Below, in pieces: positions 1 through 12,205 of a DNA stretch of 64,000 nucleotides. Under the pieces are notes generated by a model. The model was not told the origin of the DNA and did not search any database. It was given only the letters and a program-made list of their open reading frames with translations. The translations under genes and the position numbers were made by a program. The stretch is taken from contig JAAALK010000081.1 of assembly GCA_019279435.1 (NCBI GenBank), positions 56,411,318-56,475,317 of the forward strand, in the 5' to 3' direction. Source of the stretch: Zizania palustris (Eukaryota > Streptophyta > Magnoliopsida > Poales > Poaceae). Within the stretch, counting starts at the first letter, position 1. Each line of letters begins with the position of its first letter.

Positions 1-2662
1 CCCGTTTCTTCTTCTTAGGAGTATCCGGCGTGGAAGGCTTCACCTTGAACGGCTGGGCAGACGAGCCGGCGAACTGGCTGAAGCCCAGCCGGCCGGGGAC
101 GACCAGCCTGGGCGGCGCGAACGGCCCGAAATCGACGGCGGCTGGCTTGCTGGCACTCTCTTTCTTCCCAGATGGCTTAGCCGCCCTGACTACGGAGGCC
201 TTCGCGTCGTCACCGGTGGCTCTGATCACTCGCTTATCATGATGCCCCTCCTTTGAGCTGCTCTCCTCGCGCTTGTCGCCGCCGGGCGACGGTCCTCTCC
301 TGGCTCTCTCCGCGAACGCCGGCCTGCCCACCGTCACGAGGAGCTTGAGCACCTCGTCCGTCTCTAGCTTGCACCGCGGTGGCGACTGTTCGCCGGCGTC
401 GGCAGCGACCCGGACACCCGGAGGCGGCGCTCGGGACGCTGGGATGGCGGCGCTAGGAGGAAGAGGCAGCGGCGGCAGGCAGTAGCCGTGCGGGAGGAAC
501 CTGGTGGCCGTGCCGGAGCTGGAAGCGAAGCCGTTCGACCTACTGGCCGGCGGCGTTGGTGACTGCCTGGCCCGCATGTCGCACTCGAGGCTCCGGAACT
601 CGGCGGCGACGCGCGCCTTCAGCCCGGCGTGCCGCACGAAGCGCCGGAGGCTGTCCTGGTACGTGTGCCCCTGCGGCTGCGGCTGCTGAAAATTTGGTGC
701 CAAATTTCAGTTACAATTTCGGCAACATATTGAAAAAAATCAACACAACGCCACACGGCACATCAACTATAAATTGAGTCTAAAACATTTGAATAAAATT
801 GATCAAATATTTATTTTGAATCTTTTTTCAAACAGGGCTAGTCGAAATACAGAAAAATACTTCTATTATCTAAAAAGAAACATTTTGCTCATTGGCTTCG
901 CTTACATAGATGAGCGTGGCGTGCTGACCCTGGGAGACGACTGGCACCATCAGCCTGCCATGACCACCAGCAGTGTACGTGAGCCTTCTCTGCTCCGCGC
1001 CGGCGCCACCAGGCTCCGCCGCCGCCGCCGCCGCGGACGACGACGCTGCAGCTCCAATGCCATCACGCCAGCTTAGAGCACAAGGCACAGCAGTCAGCAG
1101 CCCAGGGACGGCATCTCAATCACAGTGGGCGAAGCGCCTTCCTTACCTTTTCTTGCTCTCCTTGCCGGCGTGGCACTGCCTTCCCTCGCACCGCGCTGCC
1201 TCGGCGTGCTCCTGTCCGCGACGCCGCCGCAGGCGGCGCTCTTCTTCCTCGCCGGCGCGTTGGGTCGCTGCGGTGTAGGCCGAGGAGCGGCGGCGGTGGC
1301 GGCGCCGCTGCCTCCGATGCTGCCGTCGCCTTTCCCGTCTGTTGTTGTTGGCTTGGCCAGCGGCCTGCCCACCGCATGCTTCTGACGCCACGCCGTGAGC
1401 TCCGACTCCGAGTACATCTGGTTGCTCTTCAGCGACATGAACACCTGCTTGGCTTGATGCAGCAATGACATTGCCTGCAAAAGAGGAGGAATTAACACAG
1501 AAAACTTCCATGCAAATCAGTGAGCTACTGAAAAGAACCTCTACTACTATGATGTGATTCCAATTTCCAAGTATGAGACAACCTACCTCTCTGTAAGGTA
1601 TAGTGTCCTGGCTGTTTATGGACATTGCTTTCTGGAACACCATGTAAACATCATTCTGCAATTGCATATGAAGATCACAGGACAAAAAAAGGAATAAATG
1701 TTCAGCTATCTATGTCCAGAACCGAGAGTGATTTGGAAAACGCGCAATGAGAGGCAGACCTCGAATTGCTCTAGTGTATTGTACATGCCATCCTTGTTCT
1801 TCTGTCTTAATGTTGCAAAGTCACCTGGCCTGTTCACCCGTTCTGCATAATCACTTACCTGCCATAACATGCCATTTTTTCTTCTTTTAAGAATGTGACA
1901 TTTCATATTAACAGTGTTTCAGTCATGCACATCAGCACATGAAACAAACAAAAATGGTGCTTTATAATGATTCTTTCTCATGAAACAAGAAATACTTCTT
2001 GTCTTCTGTGATATCATTCTTTAACACGAGATTAAATATTTGTAAGTATATTCCTCCATGGCTTACTTGGATGTCATCTGGCATTGCAAACAACTCATGT
2101 TTGTCTCTCCTGCAGCAGAAGAAAGATAAGATAAACGCGTGCATAAATGCGTCCTGATTTGGAAGCCAGAAGAGAAGGATAGAACAAGCTTACATCTCTA
2201 ACGTATCAAGGATGTACTCGATGATCTCTACTGCTGAGCTTTTGCTTGATACGTTATCTGAAAGATGAAGCGGCAGAATTCAGACGTGCTTCTTTCTTTC
2301 AGAAATGCAGATGCGATGCGCACAGGCAGCAATACGTCGAGACAAGAAAAAAGAAACATAATTTTCTTACTGCTATTGGTCGTTGCATCCAATGCTTGGC
2401 TAGACGATGCTTCTCCCTGCAGATGCTGAAGAACATACAGACGATGAGAACAGCAAGTTGGGCGAGAGTTGGGAGCACCCACCCAAGAACAGTTTTTTAC
2501 CTGAATTTCTTCGTTCCTTTTTCTCTTCCCTCTTGCACCAGTGATGCTGTTTCGGATTATCTGCCAAGGATCTAGCAGACGAGCAGTGGCCGTAGTGTCG
2601 TCGTTCTTCTGCTCTTCAAGCTTCAGCAACCTAGCACTTCGCCTCTTCCCTTTTCCAGACAT
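1..2662 (-). CDS. Bromodomain-containing protein, 3' end outside window
   Basis: Nine exons on the minus strand join in frame with GT-AG sites: 2662-2501, 2416-2371, 2257-2194, 2109-2067, 1858-1760, 1655-1587, 1474-1147, 1045-906 and 685-<1. This gives about 545 visible residues and no stop. The start is the ATG at 2662 (MSGKGKRRSARLLKLEEQ), followed by a basic stretch ending GARGKRKRNEE. Residues ~70-178 resemble a bromodomain, the acetyl-lysine reader of chromatin proteins: FAMPDD, then DYAERVNRPGDFATLRQK, YNTLEQFENDVYMVFQKAM and SINSQDT, where N152 sits at the acetyl-lysine-contacting Asn. The usual HPMD is RPGD and the usual YN is IN. The C-terminal half is rich in Ala, Pro, Arg and Ser, with a stretch YQDSLRRFVRHAGLKARV as in plant BRD7/9-like proteins. 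A nuclear chromatin role is inferred from the family. The exon 7/8 junction (acceptor at 1046) was chosen because it alone keeps the frame open. Confidence 0.8.
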
Positions 2663-2800
2663 CTCTCTTCACCTCTCTTCTTCCTCCTCCTTCCCAATCG
2701 ATCGGACAGAAGGAAAGAAACAAGGGCTACAATGGCAATGCTCTACAAGAGTAGACTTCATGGTCTCTGATACACAATATAAAGGAGAAGATGCAACTGT
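2663..2800 (-). promoter_or_regulatory. 5' leader and candidate TATA box of the bromodomain gene
   Basis: Read on minus, a TATA-like TTTATATTG lies at about 2776-2784, some 115 nt upstream of the ATG at 2662. The interval between is pyrimidine/purine-biased (CT-rich on plus), as common in grass leaders. Position and composition only; the transcription start is not known. Confidence 0.35.
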
Positions 2801-4996
2801 TCCAGCTGGTAGCTCATGTTATCATGTATGCCTATGTTTAAACGTGATGGTAAATTGGAAGTTTGGGGCATTGCGACTTCATTATCTTGTATCCCCGCCA
2901 AAAGAAAAATCCATTATCATGTAGGCCATTAAGGCTTGCTGTTTTGTCATAGCAGATTATAGATAGCAGCAATGGAAGAGTGATGAATTAGGAGGACAAA
3001 CCGGAAAGGAAAATAAAAAGAAGGAAGTTCACAGTGCATCACTGGGATAAGTATCCTAGAATACTTGAGCTTTATTTGCGTCACAAAAATATGAGCTATT
3101 TTAAGCATGCTTACAAGAGCTTTGGTTGGCTGTTACCAACACACAGTTTTCAGCTGATCCTATTTTGTTTCTGCTTCCATTTGTGAACTCTGCTCTCAAA
3201 ATGGAATCCTGTTACATTCTGTCATCTAAGGATTTGGCAGTGGCCCAAAAAACAGTTGGCTGCCGCAAATGTTCAGTCCAAGTGTTAGGGGAAGTTATGG
3301 CCTCATTTCACCGACACTAGTTCGTAGGTCATAAATTAGACAGCATAGACTCTCTGTCACATGACGAGCATGCAATGGCATGCGTACAATATTTTCTTGC
3401 AAAAAAATCCTACTGACAATAAAATCGCATTTGGCATCATGAATCGGTACTTCGACGAGATTGGTTTGAGTGAAAAAATTGTAAGAAATCTGAAGTAATC
3501 CTACCATTTCCGTCACAAGATATGCATGATAATTGATGCATAAGTTATTCAGTATCAACTGGAACAAAGCCTGAGGCACTCCATTTTCCATTGGGAGCTC
3601 TAAGGCATTATATTCTGCCATAACTGCAACCGAGTCACACTAAACAAGAATAGAGATGCATCCTAAGTTCCTAACTTGTCCGTATGGATTTACTGGAGAA
3701 TTATCGATCTCTTCTCTCGACATTTGCTTCGTTGTAGCAGCTTTAGTTAGATTTTGAACCTTGCTTCTTAAGAGTATCCCGTCTGATTTCTTACATAAGC
3801 TATTTTAGTATTTTCATTTTCCCCCTAAATATAAGTTGTTTTAAAATTTGTAGACATTTTTCATCTTCTCTCATGTTTGTTTTTTTCAAATAAATGATAT
3901 CACTCTTACAAATAAACAAATCATATTGTACAATCATAATAAATATTAGGAAGAAATAAAACAATTTAAGTTCATTTTCTAATTCTTATATATAAGTCCA
4001 AAATAAATCAGAAGAGTGTGATTTGAGTGCATCACATAATTAAGCAATGTCAAAAGTCAGATTACATAATAACTCGTGATTTGAGGGAGGCCCTTATTTA
4101 TTTTGTAAATTTCGTGTTTTATTTCCTCACAAACATTATTTTTTTATCACTGGTAGGTAACATGGTTAATTGCTTCTAAAGATGACACAGACTGATGGAG
4201 GAAACAGCTGTATCAATGTCTTGTTTCCCGAAAGGAAAACAATTAACTGCAGCAATTCGTTCTTACCTTAAGGCCAGATGACCAAAAATATTTCACGAAA
4301 CAAGTTTTGATCTCACGTAGTTGCAGCAAGCAAAATACAAATATACATACATGCACACATCAGAGGTATCTGGGATCGCCCAATACGTACCAAAAGTCCA
4401 AAAGTACGATGAAATTGAAATATCACACTAAGAAGGCTTCACAAAAGGACGAATGGAATTTAGATCGATAATATCAGCACAAATTTATTAACTAATAATC
4501 ACAGTTTTCAGTAAAACATAAGATCACCAGAAAGATCAGGCTACTATTATCGATAGTAAATTAGAGTGAGATTTAGCCAACCAAATAACCAATAATATAT
4601 TGCTATCCTGTGAAGTTGGATCTGCCCCTGCCTGACAACAGTGCGTGATCACAGTCCACAGATCATGGGAGCATGATGGTACGCTCTAGCTTATATGAAA
4701 GGTTAGACACAGCAAACCTGTTGATAAGATTTGGAAACCTGTGATGGTACTGGGATTATTCTATGAAGTAAAAAAATGTTTACATCAACATGGAAACATG
4801 ACGGATTGTTAGATATTTTCTCAAAGGAAAATTTTGCCTCCTGGCTCTCTTTGAGACAGAAATTTGTCTCCTAAATTGTAAATTTATGTTCCCCACATCT
4901 AAAAAAAGTAAGCACTAAATTTACAAGGCAGATAAGGGAAATCTCCTTTCATTGAAATATGGTATTGCTCCTTGCAAAAGAAAACATATGTATGGT
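2801..4996. other. Intergenic interval, no gene recognised
   Basis: AT-rich DNA between the 5' end of the bromodomain gene and the 3' end of the ABC pseudogene. No reading frame here resembles a known protein. About 3815-4010 has weak inverted similarity (AAGTTGTTTTA on the left against a diverged copy on the right) and may be an eroded MITE. Confidence 0.5.
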
Positions 4997-6711
4997 CTAT
5001 GAAACCTCTAAGCTAACCGCAGCAACATCGGCGGCATCACTGTTATTCTGTTGTGACCACAATTCTGCATATCATCCACCCTTTGATAGAAGAAAATCAT
5101 GTGGTCCTTGTTCAACTACCTTCCCATTCTCCAAAACAATAATCTGGAAATAAATTTTGAAAATAAACTTGTTTAAGAAACATCTGAGAGAAGATCCAAC
5201 AAGTAGTCGTCAGTATGTAATACAATGGAAAGCATTGAAGTTCAAACATATGAATATATGAAGAAATAATAAATTAGTTAAACTAATTGACATTTAGCCC
5301 ATGATGGTAAGTACAAGTTTCTTTAGATGTTGCAAAAGCAACCTGTTGCCTGTTGATGCCAAGTTGCCAACTGATCCGTTACTCTGATCTCTATTGTCAG
5401 TTCATCAAGTCATGTTTACTTTCACAAACTGAAGTTGCTGGCTGTGTTTTAATTTATGTGCATGAACATGCATACCTGATCGCATTGCATTGCAGTTGTG
5501 AGTCGATGAGCGATAAATATAGAGGTGCGATCAACAGATAAAGTCTTCAGAGAATTCAAAATTGATGCTTCAGTAGTGCTATCAAGAGCACTTGTAGCTT
5601 CATCACATAATCTGGCATAAATCAGATAACAAAAAGAATAACCAAAGAAGGAATTTGGTAAACACGTTATTTGAAAAATTACTGTTTGCTAACATTATGT
5701 GAAATTATTCAGATTAGTTCAAGCAGTGACAACTCTGACTGTTTGACATGGTATACTATTCACTAGAAGGACATGTGTAGAATCACCAAACACAGAATCA
5801 CTAAAGCACGGTAAGACTACTCCAGAAACATGAGTTTAAAGTATTTTTTAGCTAAAATGGGTATTAAAGAGGAATTACAGAATGGAAGGCTCCTTCAAGA
5901 ATACTCGAGCAATTGACACTCGTTGCTTCTCCCCACCACTTAACTGCAAAAAGAATCAAATCACAAATTGAGATGTGGCAGTTATAGGAACAACATGTTC
6001 CAACACTTCTGGATTTGGCATGTCACAAGACAGTGCATCTCACCTTTAATCCTCGCTCTCCTACAACTGTGTTATACTTGTCTGGAAAGTTCATAATTGT
6101 ATCATGGATAGCCGCATGTCGGGCAGCATCATAGACCTGTATGGGAATAAACTTTAGCCTTCCATGAAATCAAATGGCCATACCATAACTTCATAATGTA
6201 AATGTATTGGAAGAAAATAGAACCTCGCCGTCTTTTGCTGGTAACCGCCCATATTGTATATTATGCATAATTGTGTCATTAAAAAGTACCTGCATTGGCA
6301 TCAACGATGTGAACTTTACCTTGGAGTTGAACTGTGCTAACTCCTAAGTGATCCATGTTAAAGCATATTGACAGAACTACTTTTATCTACTCAACAATTT
6401 TTACATATGCTCACTAAAGTTGTGTGGCACCAGAATGTTGCCATAATCTATCCTCTGTATGCTTTGTCAGTTTAACATAGTTTAGTGAATTAAATTAGAC
6501 AACAGAAGTTTGAAACCGTAAGTATTGACAGCTGTAGAATTTAGATAGCTAACTGTATCTTGCGGTACAACACCAAGACACTTCCGAAGACTCTCCAGTG
6601 TCACTCCTCGGATATCTTGTCCATCTATTCGAATCTGCAATGAAGATAAAAAAAGGCATCACAAAATGGCAAATTTCATATACATCTGAAACTATAGATG
6701 CCATGAGCATG

Positions 6712-7156
6712 TGTCACGGGTTGGACTTTCAACGAAATTGGAAGGTACTAATCTCCTCAAATTGTATTTAAAAGAAGTAGTGGGTCGAGGCCTCGGACCT
6801 CGTCGGCGTGGCGGAGCCATAACGGCCGACGCACCAACGAGGCAAGGGTTACAGAGAAAACAAAGCCTGAACTGAAATACTCGACGACCTCTCTAGTGCA
6901 TCAGCCCTGTTTATATACACATGTCTGATCTCTGATCTACTCTAACAAGCTTATTCTAACCAAATTAGACTCCTAACTAATCTGGACTTGGACTCTTAAC
7001 TAATCTGATCTTAAATTAACCCTTGCGGGCTGGACTCATAACTAATCTAATCTACAGTACCACGTGGTACTGTTCACATGAACAGTCCCGTGGCACTGTT
7101 TACGGGCCTGATTGGGCTGCTGGTTAGCCTGCACGCCCCTTGCGTGGCACGTGACA
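6712..7156 (-). repeat. 3' LTR of the gag-protease element
   Basis: 445 bp, TG...CA bounded, co-linear with 8900-9335 with scattered substitutions and small indels. Many differences for so short an LTR suggest an old insertion. On minus it carries the run of TTAGTTAAGAGTCC-like repeats also seen in the other LTR. Confidence 0.85.
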
Positions 7157-7181
7157 TCTCTCCCCCCTGAAAAAATTCAGC

Positions 7182-7700
7182 TCATCCTCGAGCTGAACGA
7201 TAAGACAATGGCGTTTGAACTCGACTGCATCTCTCCTGGTTGTATCTGTCGCCGCCATACCCCTTTCTTGCTATTCTGCTCTTACTGAATGTTGTGCGGC
7301 TCCCTGGCGACTGATTGATGGCATACCAAAGTACGCAGTGGCCATGGCAGACAAACTCCATGGTGCGTTTGCTAAAATCCCATAGAACGGGACCCAAAGA
7401 CTCGAGCCATTGCACACCTAGGACCAGATCATACGAGCCAAAGGAGAAACCATAGCAATCAACGGTTAATAGCTCGCCACCGATCTTGAAGCGTAGTTCC
7501 TGACAATACTCCGAGCTGAGTAGCTGGTCGCCATTGGCCACTGTGATGCTGAGGCCGGCCTAATCCTATATTGCAATCCCGATGTGTGCCGCTGCCTTGA
7601 CGTCGATGACGTTGTGAGTGGAGCCTGAGTCTAGCAGCACCGTGAGCCGAGAGCCATTCATGACCACCTGGAATTGCATTGTCTTCCCTGGGCGCGATTG
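7182..7700 (-). pseudogene. Retropepsin-type aspartic protease of the gag-protease element
   Basis: Read on minus, LLDSGSTHNVID (about 7640-7605) holds the DSG catalytic motif of a retroviral-type protease, and FGSYDLVLGVQWLESLGP (about 7460-7400) is the conserved second half of the fold. A stop lies between them (near 7559, after HIGIAI), so the frame is broken. In the family this enzyme matures Gag-Pol. The frame ends at 7182, just before the purine tract and LTR, where RT would normally follow; this marks the internal deletion. Confidence 0.7.
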
Positions 7701-8016
7701 GATGCCGGTGAGTGCATGAATAGAGATGGTTGGATCTGGGACAACGATCGGGTATTGTGGATCTTCCTCGTTGTAGATGGCCTCGATGATGAATAGTTGC
7801 TTGCAAATTTGCTTATGCCCCTAGGTGAACGTGTCGTCGTAGTGGAAGCATTGACCATTCTTGCAGCGGTAGGAGAGCTTCTTTATAACCGTGGGCTCAT
7901 TATTAACGGACGCACTTGATGAGACCAGACCACCCATCATGCCAGCAGGAGCTGTCGGGGCAGCCAGCTTGGGGGAGGCTAGCTCACCGACCTTATGGCG
8001 CCGGGGGTGGGACAGG

Positions 8017-8864
8017 CTACTGCTGTCCGCGCCATTCGTACATCCGTGCGTACATGACTGCATCATCCAATGTGGCTGGGCGTTGCAAAGCAACGTCGGT
8101 GCGAAGGGGTGCTCCCAGACTGACGGTGAAGAGCTGCACTTGTTGTGCCTCCGTGATGCTAGGGTCCCGACAAGACAGTGCCATGAATTTGTTGCAATAT
8201 TCATCCACAGAGCCCTCGCGATGGAGAAGGGCTATCACGCCGATGGGGTTGTCTGTTAATGGCGGTCCGAAGCAAGTATTCACGAGCTGGACGAAGCGAG
8301 TCCATGTCAGAGGGCCACCGTTTAATTCCAGCTTGTGGTACCACAATTGTGCATCATCAAATAGGTGGAAGGCAGCATACGCAACTCTCTTATGATTCGG
8401 CATGCGGTGGGCGCGAAAATAACGTTCGCATCGGTTGAGCCATGGCAGCGGATCCCCAACGCCATCGAATTTTGGGAACTCCAATTTGTGCGCCGTGGGA
8501 AGGAAATCGCCGCCATCATCACCCTCATCTGCTCATGCACGCCGATCTGCTTGCAGCGCGCCCCCTAGTTCTGGTTCGACCAATCCAGTCCTTGATTCTG
8601 GGCCAGTCGATTCTGTCCCTAATCCTGGACCGGTCGGTTCTGCACCTACTGATCCAGAATTTGCTTCTCCATATGCATCAGCGTGAGATCAACGGCTACC
8701 GTCTGCTGCCCTTGATCCTGCATCGTGCCCTCTAGAGCGTTGAGGGTGTTGGGTATGGGTTGAAGCAGTCGAACGATGTCTTCAATAGCCTTGAGTCGCC
8801 GAACAATGTCAGTGAGGGTGACTCCCTCATCCGTGCCAGATCCGATCCCAGAAGTCGTGCTCAT
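8017..8864 (-). pseudogene. Ty3/gypsy Gag of the gag-protease element
   Basis: The ATG at 8864 (MSTTSGIGSGTDEG) opens an N-terminal segment that stops at 8646. The retrotransposon gag domain then lies at 8484-8017: FPKFDGVGDPLPWLNRCERYF, LFDDAQLWYHKLE, and FVQLVNTCFGPPL followed by GSVDEYCNKFMAL. A remnant zinc-knuckle-like CKNGQCFHYDD...GHKQICKQLF follows at about 7880-7795, past further stops. Gag normally packages the element RNA. Frame breaks make this copy non-functional. Confidence 0.75.
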
Positions 8865-8899
8865 GGTGGGCGGCCAACCTGAGAGCTCTGATAATAAGT

Positions 8900-9335
8900 T
8901 GTCACGGGTCAGACTTTCAACGGAACTAGAAGGAAATAATCTCCTCAAATTGTATTTAAAAGTAGTGAGTCGAGCCCTAGACCTCATCGGCGCGGCAGAA
9001 CCGTAACGGCCGACGCACCAACGAGGCAGGGGTTACAGAAAAGGCGAAGCCTGAACTGAAATACTCGATGACCTCTCTAGTGCATAAAGCCTGTTTATAT
9101 AGACACAAGTCTGATCTAATCTAAGTATCTAACAACCTTATTCTAACCAAATTAGACTCCTAACTAATCTAGACTTAGACTCTTAACTAATCTGATATCT
9201 AATTAACTCTTGTGGGTTGGACTCTTAACTAATCTAATCTACAACGGTTCACGTGAACAGTACCCACGGCACTGTTCACAGGCCTGATTGGGCTGCTGGT
9301 TGGCTTGCAGGCCCCTTCTTGCGTGGCACGTGACA
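8900..9335 (-). repeat. 5' LTR of the gag-protease element
   Basis: 436 bp partner of 6712-7156. The adjoining plus-strand GCTCTGATAATAAG (8885-8898) is a diverged complement of the Met-tRNA primer site, which fixes the minus orientation. Confidence 0.85.
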
Positions 9336-11692
9336 ACATGGATATTGAATTCATCGGCAGGAAATCAAAACATAAACAGATCTTTCTTTGTTCTTACAGA
9401 TCCTGAAGAGGAGTCAAAAAATCTGAAGAGAAGCCTGAGTATGGTTGACTTTCCTGCAGAGGAAAAGTATTAAAGTACAGCAATAAAGTGTTCACTGACC
9501 ACAGAAATTTGAATTGTGCTAATACTAAAAGAAAAGCTAGAGAGAGCTGTTAAAAAACTCAGTTAAAAAATGAAACAAGATGTGGCACTCCATACAACCC
9601 CCCCTATTGGATATAAAAAACATACATCATCTCTTTAGGAAAACATCGGTTGTAATATAGACCAAAAATTGCATGGTAATCCCATATAGGTAGGCCAAGC
9701 AGGCTAAAAAGAGCTTTTGAATGCATTCATTGTTCAGAATTTTGATATCCTTCATTAATTATCTTCTCTCTTTTCCATGAAAAGATGGCATGGAAAAGAA
9801 TATATTAGCTAGTGTTCTCTTTCATAAAAGGGGGACATTAATAAACTTTCATTTTGACAGCAAAAGGTCCATGATCTTATAAAACAATTCGCTGATATGA
9901 ACATGAGATAATAGGCACCTTCAACTTTTGACTCTGGTTGCAAAATCAATGGAAAGTATTTGACAATTAAAAAATAGTAGTGTTACCGCTGCCACTAGTT
10001 CCAACAATTGCAGCACTTTTTCCTGCAGGCACAGTGAATGAGGCACCCTCAAGAATCTTCCTTTCTGGTACGTACCTGGAAGAAATCAAATCTTTCAGGT
10101 AACATACAACCTTGACTCACTTAATTCTAGCTTATAGCTTAACTCAGTTAACTATAGTTTACAGATCACACTACACAACCACATGCTTAATTGCATTTCT
10201 AACTGATATACCATGTGGCTAAGATCATGTTACTTGCTAGTCATTCTGCATTCCAATATGCAAATAAATTGTTATTCCACATATGTGGTAATTGAAGGTT
10301 ATTAAGTTTCAAGTCCTGATTGCATATATAAATCCGTAAGGCGCCGGTATCTGATATGGCCATGTTTACACTTTACTCTAGCGACAAGGAAAAAGTAATA
10401 GTTTGTGTGTTCAAGCTTGTTTCAGATGATGATCAGGATGAATTTAAATATTATGGCGACTTGGTAAGATTGCAAACAAAGGAAACCACTGTAGCAAATT
10501 AAGCTGAGAAAAACAAGCAAAAAATCATCTCTATGGGGATATGTTTGAGTGCTTCCATATTTTCTGAAAGGATAACAAACATACTGAGAAGTGAAAGAAA
10601 AACAGCAAATGCTATTAATAATTAAAACAAAATATACCCATTAGTGTTCAGTACTTCAGTTGCTTTTTAGGAAATAGTACATGAAATTAACAAGTAAACT
10701 GTAAACAGAACAGAAAATTCACCCAAAATGGACGTTATCAAATTCAATGCATCCTCCCTTGAACTGCAAAGGCTGTGCATTTGGCTCATCATATCCTTTA
10801 TCCCGGGTTTTTCCTAAAAATGAAAAAAAAAACAGTAATGAAGTTCCAGGACTATGAAAGGATGAAACTGAAACCACAAGCGATTAGGCACTTGCATTGA
10901 CATATAACTACAAAGCTTTCACCTCAAGCAACTGAAACATAGACTTCATGTCAATCAGACTTTGCCTAGATTCTCGATAGACACTTCCAAGGAAGTTCAG
11001 AGGCAAAGAAAGTTGGAACAGGAGGCCATTAACCATGACCTGTGTATCAAGATTTAATCAAATTAATAAAAAACAGTTGAAAATAAAGAAAAGCAGAAAA
11101 GGGGCAACATCTGGAACCGTACGGCGAACCATCGTTCAAAATAAATTGTTGTTCCGAATCTACACATGATTAGCTCATAATCATTTTTAGTTTCCAGTTA
11201 CCACTTTTCACTTTAACAACTTCCCTGTCTAAGGAATAAAGGTGATACTGTGGACTGTGGAGATATCACTTTGCCACTGTTTGACACAGATGTGTTGCTA
11301 ATCAAATATGTTAAAATGTGTTAAGAAATCCAAGAGTACAAGAAAGAAGGAATAAACACACAGTATAGAGAATTACCAAATCACCGACAGTCAAAGCGCC
11401 ACTCATTACACCATACGAGCTCAAAACCATTGCCGTGGATAAAGCCGCGCTAAATATGACATTTTGACCAAAGTTCAGGTAGGCAAGGCTGCTTTGAGTC
11501 TTCAGCGCAGCATCCTCATATTCTTAGCATATTTGTATAAAAGAAGGGGAAGTTAATAGATCAAATTTATAAAGCACATCAAATTATGATATATGCAATG
11601 TAACATGTCAGGTGGGATTCGTCAAATGTACAAAGCATAATTAGGTGCAAAGGATAAACATCACATTTCCACATCTATATCATAGTCTTAGT

Positions 11693-12205
11693 TATTAAGG
11701 TGGTAAGGCGAGGATGGGCAAATGACCCCCGCCTTACAGCCTAAGTGGTAAGGCGTAAGTCGAGGCAATACCTTATACACTGTCAAAAATAAGGAAAAAT
11801 AAGAGGAAAAAGGCCATAACAAGACATTACATACTAAAGCTCAGATCTAAAAGCCCATTTAAAGCATCAGAACAGCCCATATGTTGGCCTTTCCCACTCC
11901 CATAGCTTCTCTAGTTTGGCTCCCTCTCTGTTTTCTAACCCTAGCCACCACAACAGCAAGCAGCCATGGCAGTGCAAACAGGGAGGGAGAAGAACCAAGC
12001 CCACACCGTGTTGCCGCCAACCGTGCCCTGCCAAGCCCTCCCCATGCTGCCACCACAAGGTGCACGTCGTGCCTGTCACGGCACACCAACCGCTCGCCTC
12101 GCCATGGGCTGGGCCTAACCAAAGCCAGACCACCACCTCCGGCAACTAAGGCAGCGGGACACTTTGCCCTCGCAGCCTTACCACCTAGGCGACACGAGTT
12201 AAATA
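11693..12205. mobile_element. Inverted-repeat element in an ABC intron
   Basis: The left end has AAGGTGGTAAGGCGAGG (about 11697-11713). The right end has the diverged inverse, whose reverse complement reads TAGGTGGTAAGGCTGCGAGG (about 12190-12170). The similarity extends about 30 bp at each end, through GGGCAAA. A further internal copy of GTGGTAAGGCG occurs near 11745. No clear target duplication was seen, and the internal GC-rich frame (11881-12219) has no recognisable domain. It lies in the intron between exons 12341-12281 and 11522-11377. Confidence 0.5.

Larger units (their letters stand above)
6712..9335 (-). mobile_element. Short LTR retrotransposon with gag and protease only, in an ABC intron
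   Basis: Two LTRs (6712-7156 and 8900-9335, both TGTCACGG...CGTGACA) bracket 1.7 kb of internal DNA. Flanking 5-mers are GCATG (6707-6711) and ACATG (9336-9340), a target duplication with one change. The element reads on minus: beside the right LTR is a Met-tRNA-type primer site ending TATCAGAGC, and beside the left LTR a purine tract, CAGGGGGGAGAGA. Gag and protease are recognisable, but no reverse transcriptase, RNase H or integrase is present, so it is an internally deleted Ty3/gypsy derivative that needs helper enzymes. It sits between the Walker A exon (9453-9398) and exon 6634-6554. Confidence 0.85.

Noticed and set aside
3815..4010. Possible MITE in AT-rich DNA
   Set aside because: Inverted similarity is weak and no target duplication is visible.
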